A stretch of 48,084 bases of DNA from Gammaproteobacteria bacterium (GCA_019454675.1 JACFNV010000008.1:1-48084), one strand, 5' to 3'. Positions 6,740 to 15,652 are shown, counted from the first letter of the stretch. The notes: generated by a model not told the origin, from the sequence alone. Translations and numbers: made by a program.

Positions 6740-7789
6740 TCAGACCGGCTGGCCCGTCCAGGGATTCTCCGGGTAGGTGCCCTCCGCCGAGGAGGCCACC
6801 TGCACGTCGGGGATGTTGAACAGCGTCTTCCAGTCGCGTGCGATCAGCAGGTCCATCAGCTCGGAGGGCTTGCCGGCCTGCTTCTTTTCCATTTCCTCGT
6901 GGAGCGTGATGAGCGCGCCGTCCACTTCCGGCCCGAACAGGTAGCGCAGGTACTCGATCGGCACCCGCGGATTTTCCTCGTCGAAGCGCCCTTCCTCGTC
7001 GAAGCGCGGCGGCAGCATCGGCGGCACGTAGAAGACATTGGGCTCGGTGCCGTATTCCGGGTGCAGCGGCAGCGCCACCTTCCACTCGTGCACCAGCTTC
7101 CAGATCGGGCCACCGACATCGTCCACATAGCCGACGAAGCGCAGCCGGCCCGGGCACTGGCGGGCACAGGCGGGCGCAATGCCCTGCTCGATGCGCGGGA
7201 AGCAGAAGATGCACTTCTGCGACTTCCGCAGCACGTGGTTGAAGTACATCTTGTCGTAGGGGCAGGCCTGGTTGCAGAGTCTGAAGCCCTGGCACTTGTC
7301 CTGGTCCACCAGCACGATGCCGTCGCGCTCGCGCTTGTAGATGGCGCGCACCGGGCAGGCCTCGAGGCAGGCCGGCTTGGTGCAGTGGTTGCACAGCCGC
7401 GGCAGGTAGAAGTGGTAGTTGTTGGGGAACTCGCCGGAGGAGCTGTCCTCGTGCCAGTTGGGGCCGTATGCCATCGGCTCGGGGCGCTGCAGGCGCTCCT
7501 CGCTGCCCTCGAAGTAGGTTGCCTCGTGGCTGAGCTTCAGCGGCGGCCCGTAGTCCGCATCATCGTGCAGGCCGCCATACTGGAGCACGCCATCCTTCCA
7601 GCCGGACTTCTTGCCCCGCTCCTCCCAGTTGCGCGGGTAGCCCGGCCCCGGCTTGGTTTCCACGTTGTTCCACAGCATGTGCTCCTGGCCGGGCTCATCG
7701 GTCCACAGCGTCTTGCAGGCCGTGGTGCAGGCCTGGCAGCCGATGCACTTGTTGAGGTCCAGAACCATGGAAATCTGGTGTGCGGTCAT
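6740..7789 (-). CDS. Type II DMSO-reductase-family molybdenum enzyme, iron-sulfur beta subunit
   Basis: A 349-residue electron-transfer subunit, close in length and motif order to EbdB and a short NarH. The cysteine groups are CIGCQACTTAC near residue 15, CNHCTKPACLEAC near 135, CQGFRLCNQACPY near 168, and CIFC ... CARQC near 192-215. In the third group F replaces a Cys, as W or Y does in NarH/EbdB, which predicts three [4Fe-4S] and one [3Fe-4S] cluster. No signal peptide is present; the subunit is expected to be exported with the Tat-bearing alpha subunit encoded 18 bases upstream. Confidence 0.93.
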   Translation of the reverse strand: MTAHQISMVLDLNKCIGCQACTTACKTLWTDEPGQEHMLWNNVETKPGPGYPRNWEERGKKSGWKDGVLQYGGLHDDADYGPPLKLSHEATYFEGSEERLQRPEPMAYGPNWHEDSSSGEFPNNYHFYLPRLCNHCTKPACLEACPVRAIYKRERDGIVLVDQDKCQGFRLCNQACPYDKMYFNHVLRKSQKCIFCFPRIEQGIAPACARQCPGRLRFVGYVDDVGGPIWKLVHEWKVALPLHPEYGTEPNVFYVPPMLPPRFDEEGRFDEENPRVPIEYLRYLFGPEVDGALITLHEEMEKKQAGKPSELMDLLIARDWKTLFNIPDVQVASSAEGTYPENPWTGQPV

Positions 7790-7807
7790 CGTGTCTTCTC
7801 CCGGCCG

Positions 7808-10585
7808 TCAGGCCCTGGCAGCTTCCTCGTACTTCTCGAAGCTCACCGTCGTGTCGTGGAAGGTCAGGTTGGGGACGTAGTTGGGCACGCGATAGCCGAG
7901 GTGCCCGTAGTCGCCAACCAGCGAGGTCGGCTTGAGCAGCCCGCCGGTGGAGATGACGGCGCTGAAGTTCTGCCGGTTGCGGAACATCATCGGGTCCCAG
8001 CCGTGGTACATGAACAGCTCGCCCGGGCGCAGCCCGGCACTGAGATGCGCCATGGCGATGAACGAGCCATGGTTGTTGAACACGCGCACCAGGTCGCCAT
8101 CGCCGACGCCGCGCTCCTGTGCATCCTCGATGCCGACATAGATGTCGGGCTCGCCGCGCTGCAGGTTGAGCAGGAACCAGTCATCGCGCCACATGCTGTG
8201 GATGCCGTGGCGGGCGTGGCCCATCAGCAGCCGGCCCGTGTGGCCCGGGTTGGCCAGCGGATCCTTGTGCACCGGCAGCTGCTCGCCCTCGGCGAGGAAC
8301 CAGTCGTGGTCCATGTAGAACTGCTGGCGCCCGGTGAGCGTGGGATAGGGCACCTTGTCGCGCGTGCTGGCAAGCGTCTTGTAGGAATAGGGTGAATCCC
8401 GCCCGAACTGTGTCTCGCGGGCATCGTTGACGCGCACGAAGCCCTTCCGCGCCAGTTCGTCGAAGCTGATCTTCGGCAGGCCCGGCGTGTAGTCGAGCAG
8501 GAACTGCACCACGTCGCGGGTATCGCGGATCTTGCCGTTGAGCGTCATCAGCTCGGGCAGGACGGTGTAGTCGTGCTCGATGGGCTGGCCGTTGAAGCTG
8601 TCCTTGATGGGGGCGAGGCCCATGGCCTTTGCCTGCGCGCTGATGGCCTGCGCGATGCGCAGCATGGCGGTGTAGTCATCCACCGACTCGCCGAGCGGCG
8701 GCACCGCCTGGTCAAGTACCTGCAGGTAGGGCGTGCGGCCCTCGAGAATGATGTCGTGGCGCTCGTAGGTGTGCGCGATGGGCAGCACGTAGTCGGAATA
8801 CATCGCGGTGACGCTCATGTCGGGCGTCATGGTCACGATGCAATCGAGCTGCTCGAAGACATTGTGGCGCCAGCGGGTGCCCGAGGCGCGCCAGTTGGCC
8901 GGGTTGTGCCCGGCCATGAAGGCCATCTTCCACGGCTTGCGCGAGTAGTCCGGCAACCAGCGGTTGCTGATGGCCTTCTGGTAGTAGCCGTCGAAGTGGT
9001 CGGCAAGCTCGGACCCGTAGGCATTCTCGTTGAGTGCCTTGCCATCGCCACGCGCATAATCCCACACGGAAATGGCCGCCAGCTTGAGCCTGGGGCCGAC
9101 ATCGGCGAAGACGAACTTGAGCGTGCCATCACCCCTGGCCAGCTGGGTGATCTGCATGCCGCTGCCCTCCGGCCCGGTGTTGCCGGTGAGCGCGCACATC
9201 AGCAGCCAGGCACGCTGCAGCTTGTCGCCGTGCAGCCACTTGCAGGAGCGATAGCCGGCGAAGATCATGCCCGGCCGGGCGGTGGCGAACTTGCGCGCGA
9301 CGAAGCGGATCACGTCCGGATGCACGCCGCAGATGGCCTGCACCTGCTCGGGCGTGTAGTCGGCATTGCACAGCTGGCGGGTCAGCTCGAACACGGTGGT
9401 GACCGTCACCGAACGCCCGTCCGCGGTGCGGATCTTCCACTTGCCCTCCACCGCCGGGCGCAGCGCCCCGAGCTTCAGGCTGCCCTCGGGAGGCGCTCCC
9501 GGCGGACCGGGCTTTTTGGCCAATCCGGTGGCGGGTGCCACCACCGGCTGGCCCGTCACCTCGTCCCAGACATAGAAGGTGCGTTCCGCGGCCTCGCCCG
9601 CGAGCCCCATGTCGCTGCCACGCAGGAACTTGCGGGTATCGCTGCGCACCAGGAAGGGCAGGTCGGTCTGCTCGCAGACATAGTCCCAGTCGACGAGCCG
9701 CTCGTCGATGATGGCCTGCACGATGGCCATCGCGAGCGCGGTGTCGGTGCCCGCCTTCGGGCTGATCCACTTCGAAGAGTGCAGCGCCGAACCGTTGAAA
9801 TCGGGCGTGATGGTGATGACTTCGGTGCCGTTGTAACGCGCCTCCCAGAAGAAGTGCGCATCCGGGATGCGCGTCACCGCCGGGTTGCACATCCACACCA
9901 GGCAGGTCTTCGACTTGAAGACGGCGGCCATGCTGTCGCCGGGCAGCTCGTTGCCCAGCGTCATGTGGGCGCCGGCCGGCAGGTCGCCGACGCCGCCGAA
10001 GGTCTCCGGGCTGACGATGCCGGTGATGTTGCAGAACCTGAACAGCGCCGCCAGCGAGGCGCGCTTCAGGATCATCATCGTGCCCATGGCGAAGGTGATC
10101 GAATCCGGCCCGGATGCGGTGGCATGCTCGATGAACCTGGCGGCGATCTCGCGCGCCGCCTGCTCCCAGCTGATGCGCTGCCACTTGCCCTCGCCGCGCT
10201 TGCCGACCCGCTTCATCGGGTAGAGCACGCGCTGCTTGCCATACATGTAGGCGGCCTCGCGCACGCCCTTCTGGCAGCCGCGCGGACCGTAGTCGGGCGT
10301 GTCATCGCCCGAACGCCCGTACTCGCCCTGCTGTTCCTCGCGCCAGACGATGCCGTTCTTGACGTAGACATTGAAGGCGCAGTGCCCGGTGCAGTTCACG
10401 CCATGGCTGCCATGCGCCACGCGGTCCCAGGTCCACTTCCGCCGCATGAGGTCTTCCCAGCGGGCATAGGGCATGCCGAGCTGGGTCGGGTCCTGGGCAG
10501 CTGCCGGCGCATACTTGAGCGACAGGCCGACGGCCAGGCTGCCACCGGAGGCAAGCATCTGGCGGCGGGTGGTGAGGATGGTCAT
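7808..10585 (-). CDS. Molybdopterin oxidoreductase alpha subunit, type II DMSO reductase family (EbdA/S25dA-like)
   Basis: A 925-residue catalytic subunit binding bis-MGD molybdenum. It has an N-terminal Tat signal (TTRRQMLASGG). The [4Fe-4S] ligands of the type II group are H61, C65, C69 (HGVNCTGHC) and C104 (RGCQKG). The molybdenum-ligating Asp is predicted to be D201 (GVGDLPAG), equivalent to the NarG and EbdA Asp. Blocks such as DYTPEQVQAICGVHPDVI and YLDHDW-like QFYMDHDWFLAEGE resemble ethylbenzene dehydrogenase and steroid C25 dehydrogenase. The likely reaction is oxygen-independent hydroxylation or another periplasmic redox step on a hydrophobic substrate; the substrate is unknown. Confidence 0.93.
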   Translation of the reverse strand: MTILTTRRQMLASGGSLAVGLSLKYAPAAAQDPTQLGMPYARWEDLMRRKWTWDRVAHGSHGVNCTGHCAFNVYVKNGIVWREEQQGEYGRSGDDTPDYGPRGCQKGVREAAYMYGKQRVLYPMKRVGKRGEGKWQRISWEQAAREIAARFIEHATASGPDSITFAMGTMMILKRASLAALFRFCNITGIVSPETFGGVGDLPAGAHMTLGNELPGDSMAAVFKSKTCLVWMCNPAVTRIPDAHFFWEARYNGTEVITITPDFNGSALHSSKWISPKAGTDTALAMAIVQAIIDERLVDWDYVCEQTDLPFLVRSDTRKFLRGSDMGLAGEAAERTFYVWDEVTGQPVVAPATGLAKKPGPPGAPPEGSLKLGALRPAVEGKWKIRTADGRSVTVTTVFELTRQLCNADYTPEQVQAICGVHPDVIRFVARKFATARPGMIFAGYRSCKWLHGDKLQRAWLLMCALTGNTGPEGSGMQITQLARGDGTLKFVFADVGPRLKLAAISVWDYARGDGKALNENAYGSELADHFDGYYQKAISNRWLPDYSRKPWKMAFMAGHNPANWRASGTRWRHNVFEQLDCIVTMTPDMSVTAMYSDYVLPIAHTYERHDIILEGRTPYLQVLDQAVPPLGESVDDYTAMLRIAQAISAQAKAMGLAPIKDSFNGQPIEHDYTVLPELMTLNGKIRDTRDVVQFLLDYTPGLPKISFDELARKGFVRVNDARETQFGRDSPYSYKTLASTRDKVPYPTLTGRQQFYMDHDWFLAEGEQLPVHKDPLANPGHTGRLLMGHARHGIHSMWRDDWFLLNLQRGEPDIYVGIEDAQERGVGDGDLVRVFNNHGSFIAMAHLSAGLRPGELFMYHGWDPMMFRNRQNFSAVISTGGLLKPTSLVGDYGHLGYRVPNYVPNLTFHDTTVSFEKYEEAARA

Positions 10586-10684
10586 GTGGCTTCTCCCCGG
10601 TCGGTCATGGCGGGAACCAAGGTCGATGGCGTCAACCGGCGGCGGCTGTCATGCCACGGCAGCATCCGCCATCGACGGTGATCA

Positions 10685-11758
10685 CTACAGCAGCCCCGCC
10701 TTGACGAGGCGCTCGATGTTGGCCTCCTGCCGGCGCCGGAAGGTTTCGCGGTCCGGCGGCTCGATCACCTTGCCGTCCTTGAGCAGGAAATTGCCCTCGT
10801 GGTAGCGGTGCTGCGCGTAGCTGTCGGCGTAGATCTGGAACGGCTGGCGCGACATGACGTTGGCCATGGCCACGCGCCGGCGCTTGCGGCGCAGGGAGCC
10901 GACATCGATCACGGCATTGGAGTTGAAGGCCTCGCCGCCCGCGGCGGCCTCGCAGAGGATGTTGCCGTTGTAATCGATGATGGTCGACATGGCGCTGCAG
11001 GTGTAGGGCGGAATCGGCAGGTCGTCGATGCTCGCCGTGTTGGCGGCCACCACGTACACCTGGTTCTCGATGGCGCGCGCGCGCCGGCAGATCTCCTTGA
11101 TGGTCGGTTCGGGGCTGCCGGGCTCGCTGGTCGGATGCAGGATCACCTCGGCGCCGCGCATGGTCAGGCAACGGGTGATCTCGGGATAGAGGATCTCCTC
11201 CGAGGCGATGGTGCCGAGCTTGCCGATCTCGGTGTCGACCACCGGGAAGATGCTCTCCGGGCCATAGGTGTCGAGGTACTTGTCCCAGACATCATGCGGG
11301 GTGGGCTCGAAGCTCGAGGTCAGCCGGCGGTAGCGCAGGATGATGTTACCGTTGGGGCCGATGATGAAGCAGGTCTGGAAGTAGAGCTCGGGGAATGCGG
11401 GGTCGATCTCGTAGACGTTGCCGCCGAGGAAGAGGTTGTTGGCCTGCGCGATGCGACCCAGTTCCTCGTATTCGGGGCCGTTCTGCTCGAGGCAGGCGCG
11501 GTCGCGCCATTCGGCGGGCGATTCCTTGATCGGGAAGCTGGTCACCGCGTACTCGGGCAGCACCACCAGCCGCACCGGCACGCCATAGAAGAACTTGTGG
11601 AGCCCGGCAGCGGCGGTGGTGTACTCGCCGATGCGCTTGAGGTTCTCGGCGATGCGGATCCGCGAAGATTCCCGGTCCTTGCAGCGGTTGACGGCCTTGA
11701 CGGAGACCTGGAGCGCAACGGCGGTGTATTCCAGGGCTTCGGTATTCGGGTCGTTCAT
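10685..11758 (-). CDS. Nitrilase-superfamily protein with altered catalytic triad
   Basis: A 357-residue protein of the carbon-nitrogen hydrolase fold. E69 (VVLPEYAV) is in place of the catalytic Glu. The Lys position of the usual YRK motif is Arg (RYRRL, about R145), and the nucleophile Cys is Ser186 (GTIASEEILYPE, where active members have ICYD-type sequence). The structural tail YPEITRCLTMRGAEVILHPTSE is well kept. It is the first gene of the operon with the molybdenum enzyme, 99 bases upstream of the alpha subunit. It may be inactive as an amidase and act in binding or assembly, or it may use other chemistry. ATG 11758 follows GAGGA. Confidence 0.85.
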   Translation of the reverse strand: MNDPNTEALEYTAVALQVSVKAVNRCKDRESSRIRIAENLKRIGEYTTAAAGLHKFFYGVPVRLVVLPEYAVTSFPIKESPAEWRDRACLEQNGPEYEELGRIAQANNLFLGGNVYEIDPAFPELYFQTCFIIGPNGNIILRYRRLTSSFEPTPHDVWDKYLDTYGPESIFPVVDTEIGKLGTIASEEILYPEITRCLTMRGAEVILHPTSEPGSPEPTIKEICRRARAIENQVYVVAANTASIDDLPIPPYTCSAMSTIIDYNGNILCEAAAGGEAFNSNAVIDVGSLRRKRRRVAMANVMSRQPFQIYADSYAQHRYHEGNFLLKDGKVIEPPDRETFRRRQEANIERLVKAGLL

Positions 11759-11781
11759 GGGGCAGGTGTCCTCGCGGATGG

Positions 11782-11812
11782 TTTCGATGGCTCGAAAAGG
11801 CCGGTCAGTATA
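11782..11812 (-). promoter_or_regulatory. Putative promoter and operator of the molybdenum-enzyme operon
   Basis: On the minus strand TATACT (11812-11807) is a good -10 hexamer about 50 bases before the ATG at 11758. Just downstream is a perfect dyad TTTCGA-N4-TCGAAA (11797-11782), well placed for a repressor. A convincing -35 is not visible. The plus-strand methyltransferase at 11967 is divergent, so the 208-base gap serves both. Confidence 0.35.
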
Positions 11813-11966
11813 AACAGACAAGCCCCCGCAGCGGAACGCGGCGGACGGGATGTCCGCACGGCAGTCGGGCATCGCAAGAGGCGCTGCGCGGCAACCGCCA
11901 CCGGGGCGCGAGACAGCCGCCAGCCACGGCTTGTACGCCATCGGGGCAGCCGGTATTTTCGCCGCC

Positions 11967-12749
11967 ATGCTGCCATTCCCCACCCTGCCCGCACCACCCC
12001 GCTTCGGGGCCAGGAACATCGTGCCCACGCTCAATGGCACCGGCTTCATGTTCGAGGTGCTGGACGGCTACGCCAGCAGCTGGATCCAGCAGGCGGACGG
12101 CAGCAATGCTCCGCTGCTGGAGATCGGCTGCGCCTACGGCGTGGCCACCATCGCCGCCCTCGAGGCCGGCGCACAGGTGGTGGCCTGCGACATGGAGCCC
12201 GCCCACCTGCAGATCCTCCGCTCGCGCGCGCCGGCCGCCCTGCACGCGCGCCTGGACTGCGTGGCGGGCAGGCTGCCGGAGGTCGAATTCAGGGACGGGC
12301 GCTTCGCCGCCATCCTCTGCTCCCGCGTCCTGCACTTCCTCTCCGGGCCGGAGATCGATGCCGCGGTGGCCGCCATGGCGCGCTGGCTCAGGCCCGGTGG
12401 ACACCTGTACCTCGTCAGCGACACGCCCTACGGCATCTGGCGCAACTTCATCCCGGACTTCGAGGCCGCGAAGCAGGCCGGAGCGCGCTGGCCGGGCATG
12501 ATGCACGACCCCTGCGACCGGCTGCCGACACCGGGCATCGCCCGTTATCTCGGCAGGCCTGCCTTCATGAACCTGCTGGATCCCGGCCTGCTCGCACGCA
12601 GCTGCAGCGAGGCGGGCCTGCAGGTGATGCGTGCCGGCTTCATCGATCGTCGCGACTTCCGCGGCCTCGCCGCGCTCGACGGGCGCGAGAATGCCGGTGT
12701 CATGGCGATCAGGCCGCCGGCATCGCGCCCGGACATCGGCAACGCATGA
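11967..12749 (+). CDS. Class I SAM-dependent methyltransferase
   Basis: A 260-residue protein from ATG 11967. Motif I is LLEIGCAYGVATIAALEAGA, followed by the acidic motif II (VVACDMEP), the post-I region AAILCSRVLHFLSGPEIDAAV, and WLRPGGHLYLVSDTPYG. This pattern fits the UbiE/Methyltransf_11 group acting on small molecules. The substrate cannot be read from sequence. It is divergent from the nitrilase-like gene and has no obvious operon partner; a hairpin follows at 12763-12780. Confidence 0.8.
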   Translation: MLPFPTLPAPPRFGARNIVPTLNGTGFMFEVLDGYASSWIQQADGSNAPLLEIGCAYGVATIAALEAGAQVVACDMEPAHLQILRSRAPAALHARLDCVAGRLPEVEFRDGRFAAILCSRVLHFLSGPEIDAAVAAMARWLRPGGHLYLVSDTPYGIWRNFIPDFEAAKQAGARWPGMMHDPCDRLPTPGIARYLGRPAFMNLLDPGLLARSCSEAGLQVMRAGFIDRRDFRGLAALDGRENAGVMAIRPPASRPDIGNA

Positions 12750-12762
12750 CCGGTACCCGGAA

Positions 12763-12780
12763 GGCATTTGTCAAAATGCC
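12763..12780 (+). terminator. Hairpin after the methyltransferase gene
   Basis: GGCATTT (12763-12769), loop GTCA, AAATGCC (12774-12780). The stem is only 7 bp and the following bases (GTGATCTGTTT) are moderately T-rich. It is a plausible weak terminator 14 bases after the stop. Confidence 0.45.
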
Positions 12781-12815
12781 GTGATCTGTTTCCTCGCCCG
12801 CGCCGGCGGCATGGC

Positions 12816-12821
12816 TAGAAT
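12816..12821 (+). promoter_or_regulatory. Possible -10 element before the 85-residue protein gene
   Basis: GGCTAGAATC at 12813-12822 contains TAGAAT. The same decamer core GGCTAGAATC occurs at about 45228-45237 before the NlpC/P60 gene, which suggests it is a recurrent housekeeping -10 in this genome. The gene start is 39 bases downstream. No clear -35 is seen. Confidence 0.35.
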
Positions 12822-12860
12822 CGGTGTCGTTCGCAATCCAACAACACAAAGAAGCGAGCC

Positions 12861-13118
12861 ATGGACAGGACGACACCGAGTCAGGTTCTCAGCTACCTGG
12901 ATTACAAGAACAAGGTCAGGGCTGCCGCATGGGAGGAACGCCTCTGGCAACAGCACCTCAAGGGCGAACCAGCCGACTTTCGTGCCGATGAGGATCGCCG
13001 GCGCTACGGCGAGCTGCTCGACCGCATCGAGCAATCGCGCCAGCTAGCCGTGCGCCTGCATGCGCGGCGCACGCTCCACGCACCGCGCTTCGGCCTGCTG
13101 GCCACGCAGGGCGCCTGA
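12861..13118 (+). CDS. Small hypothetical protein
   Basis: An 85-residue, highly charged, soluble protein beginning MDRTTPSQVLSYLDYKNKV. It is mostly predicted helix (EERLWQQHLKG, DRRRYGELLDRIEQSRQLAV) with no signal peptide or cysteines. I recognise no family. It has a promoter-like TAGAAT 39 bases upstream and stands alone between the methyltransferase and a convergent SDR gene. Confidence 0.55.
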   Translation: MDRTTPSQVLSYLDYKNKVRAAAWEERLWQQHLKGEPADFRADEDRRRYGELLDRIEQSRQLAVRLHARRTLHAPRFGLLATQGA

Positions 13119-13228
13119 GGCAATGCACCAGGCGCCGCCGGCAGCGCTTGCTGCGGGCGCAAACCGCATGGCACCCGCCCCGGGCATGATGGCGGCATCC
13201 GGTTGCCGGATGCGCCGGGGCGGCAGGC

Positions 13229-14022
13229 TCAGTAGCCGAGGGACGTGAACAGGTCGCGCCTGACGAACAGGCTTTTCACGAACCGCCAGCGGATCCTGCC
13301 ATCGGTCAGCCAGCGCACCGCGGTGCCGCTCTTGCGCGCCGCCAGCATGCCCTCGACCAGGAAGGGCGTGACGGTCTCCACCCTGTCGGCCAGGATGTTG
13401 AGGATCCTCTTGCTGCGCTCCCAGCTCTTGCCCCGCTGCGCGGGCGGTGGCACCAGCAGGTCGGTGACGACGATGCCGGGGCTGAGATAACCCACCTTGA
13501 CCGGCGTCCCCTTCAGCTCCTTCACCATGGCGGTGGTGAAATAGCGCAGCGCACACTTGGTGGCGCCGTAGGGCGCCGCCGCGGGACGTATCTGGCCATT
13601 GCTGCCCAGGCCCTCCATGTTCCACACCCAGCCGCCCTGCTGCTCCATGCGGCAATGCACACGCGCATGCCGTTCATCAGCCCGAGCAAGTTGGTGCTGA
13701 TCGTGGCCCGGTAATCCGCGGGATCGATGCGGGCAAAGGGCAGCTTGCTGCTGTCGCGCCCGGCATTGTTGACCCAGATGTCCACGCGCCCGAAGGCTGC
13801 CACGGCGGCATCCCACAGCGCCTGCACCTGGTCGTACTCAGCGACATCGCAGACATGGCCCGCCACCTTTCCCTGCGGAAACTCGCCGCCCAGCTCCTGC
13901 ACGGCGGCACCCACCGCGGCCTGCCCGCGGCTCGAGAGCATCACGGCATGGCCACGCCGGAGGAATTCCCGCGCCATGCCAAGGCCAATGCCCCTGGTGC
14001 TGCCGGTAATGACGACGTTCAT
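13229..14022 (-). pseudogene. Short-chain dehydrogenase/reductase with a one-base frameshift
   Basis: From ATG 14022 the frame gives a classical SDR N-terminus: the NAD(P) motif TGSTRGIGLG, DVAEYDQVQALWDAA, NNAGRDSSKLP, and ISTNLLGLMNGMRVCIA. At about 13651 one base is missing and the rest lies in another frame: MEQQGGWVWNMEGLGSNG, then the catalytic-site region APYGATKCALRYFTTAMVKE (Y-x3-K) and SPGIVVTDLLV. Restoring one A would give a continuous 264-residue protein. All catalytic residues are intact otherwise, so this is either a very recent mutation or an assembly error. Confidence 0.85.
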
Positions 14023-14106
14023 CGGGTGGGTACCATCATGCTTGCTGACAGGCATCCGACCGGGATGCAGGCTTGCGCCTGCATCCCGATGGCTGCGTGC
14101 AGGGGA

Positions 14107-14607
14107 TCAGCGGCGTGCGCGCAGGCCTTCTTCCGCCGCCACCCCGGGGCGATAGACCGTGTAGATCACCAGCGGAATGCCGATATCGCCCAGGGTCTCG
14201 TGGATATGCGGCTCCACGTCGGCCCATTCGAGGCGGCCGACGCCGGTGGCGAGGCGTGGCAGCGCCATGCTGCGGAATTTCTCGCGGATCGCCAGCTCGC
14301 GCAGGTTGCGCAGCGCGTGGCTGACGAAGGAGATGGTGGCCTTGCCGGGCTTCTGGCCGCGCTGATAGGCCGCCTCCTGTGTGAACAGGCTGATGATGCG
14401 CCGGCCACCGGGACCACCCCAGGCCCACAGGCTGCCTGCCTGCGGGCGCTGCGTCTTGCAGTAGTGGCGGAAGTCCTTGTACAGCGCCGGCCACTGCTCG
14501 CGCAGCGCCAGCGCCAGGCCCTGGCGGAAATCATCGTTGGGCGCCACGCCGTGGACGATGACCTGGGCCTTGCTGAGCAGAATATCGCCGCCGACATTGA
14601 CAATCAT
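14107..14607 (-). CDS. Macro-domain (ADP-ribose-binding) protein
   Basis: A 166-residue single-domain protein starting at ATG 14607 after GAGAGGATGAC. The N-terminal block IVNVGGDILLSKAQVIVHGV matches the macro-domain pattern of strand, GDIL and buried Val/His. ISLFTQEAAYQRGQKPG and SMALPRLATGVGRLEW match the later GxxxG-type ADP-ribose loop of the family. Likely roles are ADP-ribose or ADP-ribosyl removal, or poly-ADP-ribose-like ligand binding. It is divergent from a PRMT-like methyltransferase, 112 bases away. Confidence 0.75.
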   Translation of the reverse strand: MIVNVGGDILLSKAQVIVHGVAPNDDFRQGLALALREQWPALYKDFRHYCKTQRPQAGSLWAWGGPGGRRIISLFTQEAAYQRGQKPGKATISFVSHALRNLRELAIREKFRSMALPRLATGVGRLEWADVEPHIHETLGDIGIPLVIYTVYRPGVAAEEGLRARR

Positions 14608-14719
14608 GTCATCCTCTCTCGCCATCCTGGTGAAGGCCGGGAGGATAGCACGGCACTCGCCGGATGCCGGCAGCCATCCCCGGCCAAACAACGGACAGGA
14701 CATCCACGGAAGGGACGAC

Positions 14720-15652
14720 GTGACCATCGAGTTCCACAGGAAGATGCTGGCGGATCGGCTGCGCTCGCAGGCCTTCGCGGCGGCACTGCGCCAGATCATC
14801 GTGCCGGGGCAAAGCACCGTGGCCGACATCGGCGCGGGCACCGGCGTCCTCGGCTTCATGGCCCGGCGCCTGGGGGCGCGCGAGGTGCACCTCGTCGAGC
14901 AGGGCGATGTCCTGGAGCTGGCGGCACGGCTCGCCGTCGACAACGGCATCGACGGCCTGCATTTCTGGTCGGCACATTCCACCGAGATCCTCGACCCACC
15001 GCAGGTGGATGTCGTCGTTGCCGAAATCCTCGGCAACTTTGCCCTCGAGGAAAACGCTCTGGAGACGCTGGCGGATGCCCGCCGCTTCCTGCGCCCCGGC
15101 GGCGTGCTGATCCCCTCCCGCCTCGAGCAATGGATCGCTCCCGTCACCGGCAGCCGACTGCGGGACGAGCTGTGCAGCTGGGACGATTCACCCATGCAGC
15201 TGGACTTCGGTGCCGCACGGGCCATGTCCTTCGACAACATCTACGTGCGTGGCATCCATCCGGACGAACTGCTGTCCGCGGATGCCGCCAGGTGCTGGGA
15301 TGTACTCGACTTCGGCACCGGGCAGAAGCCGCGGCGCAGCGCCTCGATCTCGTGGCGGCTGGCAGCGCCGGTGCAGATCCACGGCTTCGCGCTGTGGTGG
15401 CGCTGCGAGCTGGTGCCCGGCATCCACATCGGCACCAGCCCCCTCGACCCGCCGACCCACTGGGAGCAGGTCTACGCACCGGTGGCGACCGTGTTCGACT
15501 GCCATGCCGGCGACGAGCTCGGCATCGGCATCGAGGCCGAGACCGGTGGCGACGAGGCCGGCATCAGCCTGTGCTGGGAAGTCACGCAGAAACGCGGCAC
15601 ACGGATCATCGCCCGCTGCGCACACGATATCGGCCGCGGCTTCATGATCTGA
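14720..15652 (+). CDS. Protein arginine methyltransferase-like SAM enzyme
   Basis: A 310-residue protein from GTG 14720, preceded by GGAAGGG. The SAM motif is VADIGAGTGVLGFMARRLGA, then the acidic motif REVHLVEQGD. VVVAEILGNFALEENALE is at the place of the PRMT double-E loop, followed by FLRPGGVLIPSRLEQWIAPV and a beta-rich C-terminal barrel ending GRGFMI. The architecture is that of PRMT-type class I methyltransferases, which are uncommon in bacteria. The double-E spacing differs from eukaryotic PRMTs, so the target could be another residue or a small molecule. Confidence 0.75.
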   Translation: MTIEFHRKMLADRLRSQAFAAALRQIIVPGQSTVADIGAGTGVLGFMARRLGAREVHLVEQGDVLELAARLAVDNGIDGLHFWSAHSTEILDPPQVDVVVAEILGNFALEENALETLADARRFLRPGGVLIPSRLEQWIAPVTGSRLRDELCSWDDSPMQLDFGAARAMSFDNIYVRGIHPDELLSADAARCWDVLDFGTGQKPRRSASISWRLAAPVQIHGFALWWRCELVPGIHIGTSPLDPPTHWEQVYAPVATVFDCHAGDELGIGIEAETGGDEAGISLCWEVTQKRGTRIIARCAHDIGRGFMI

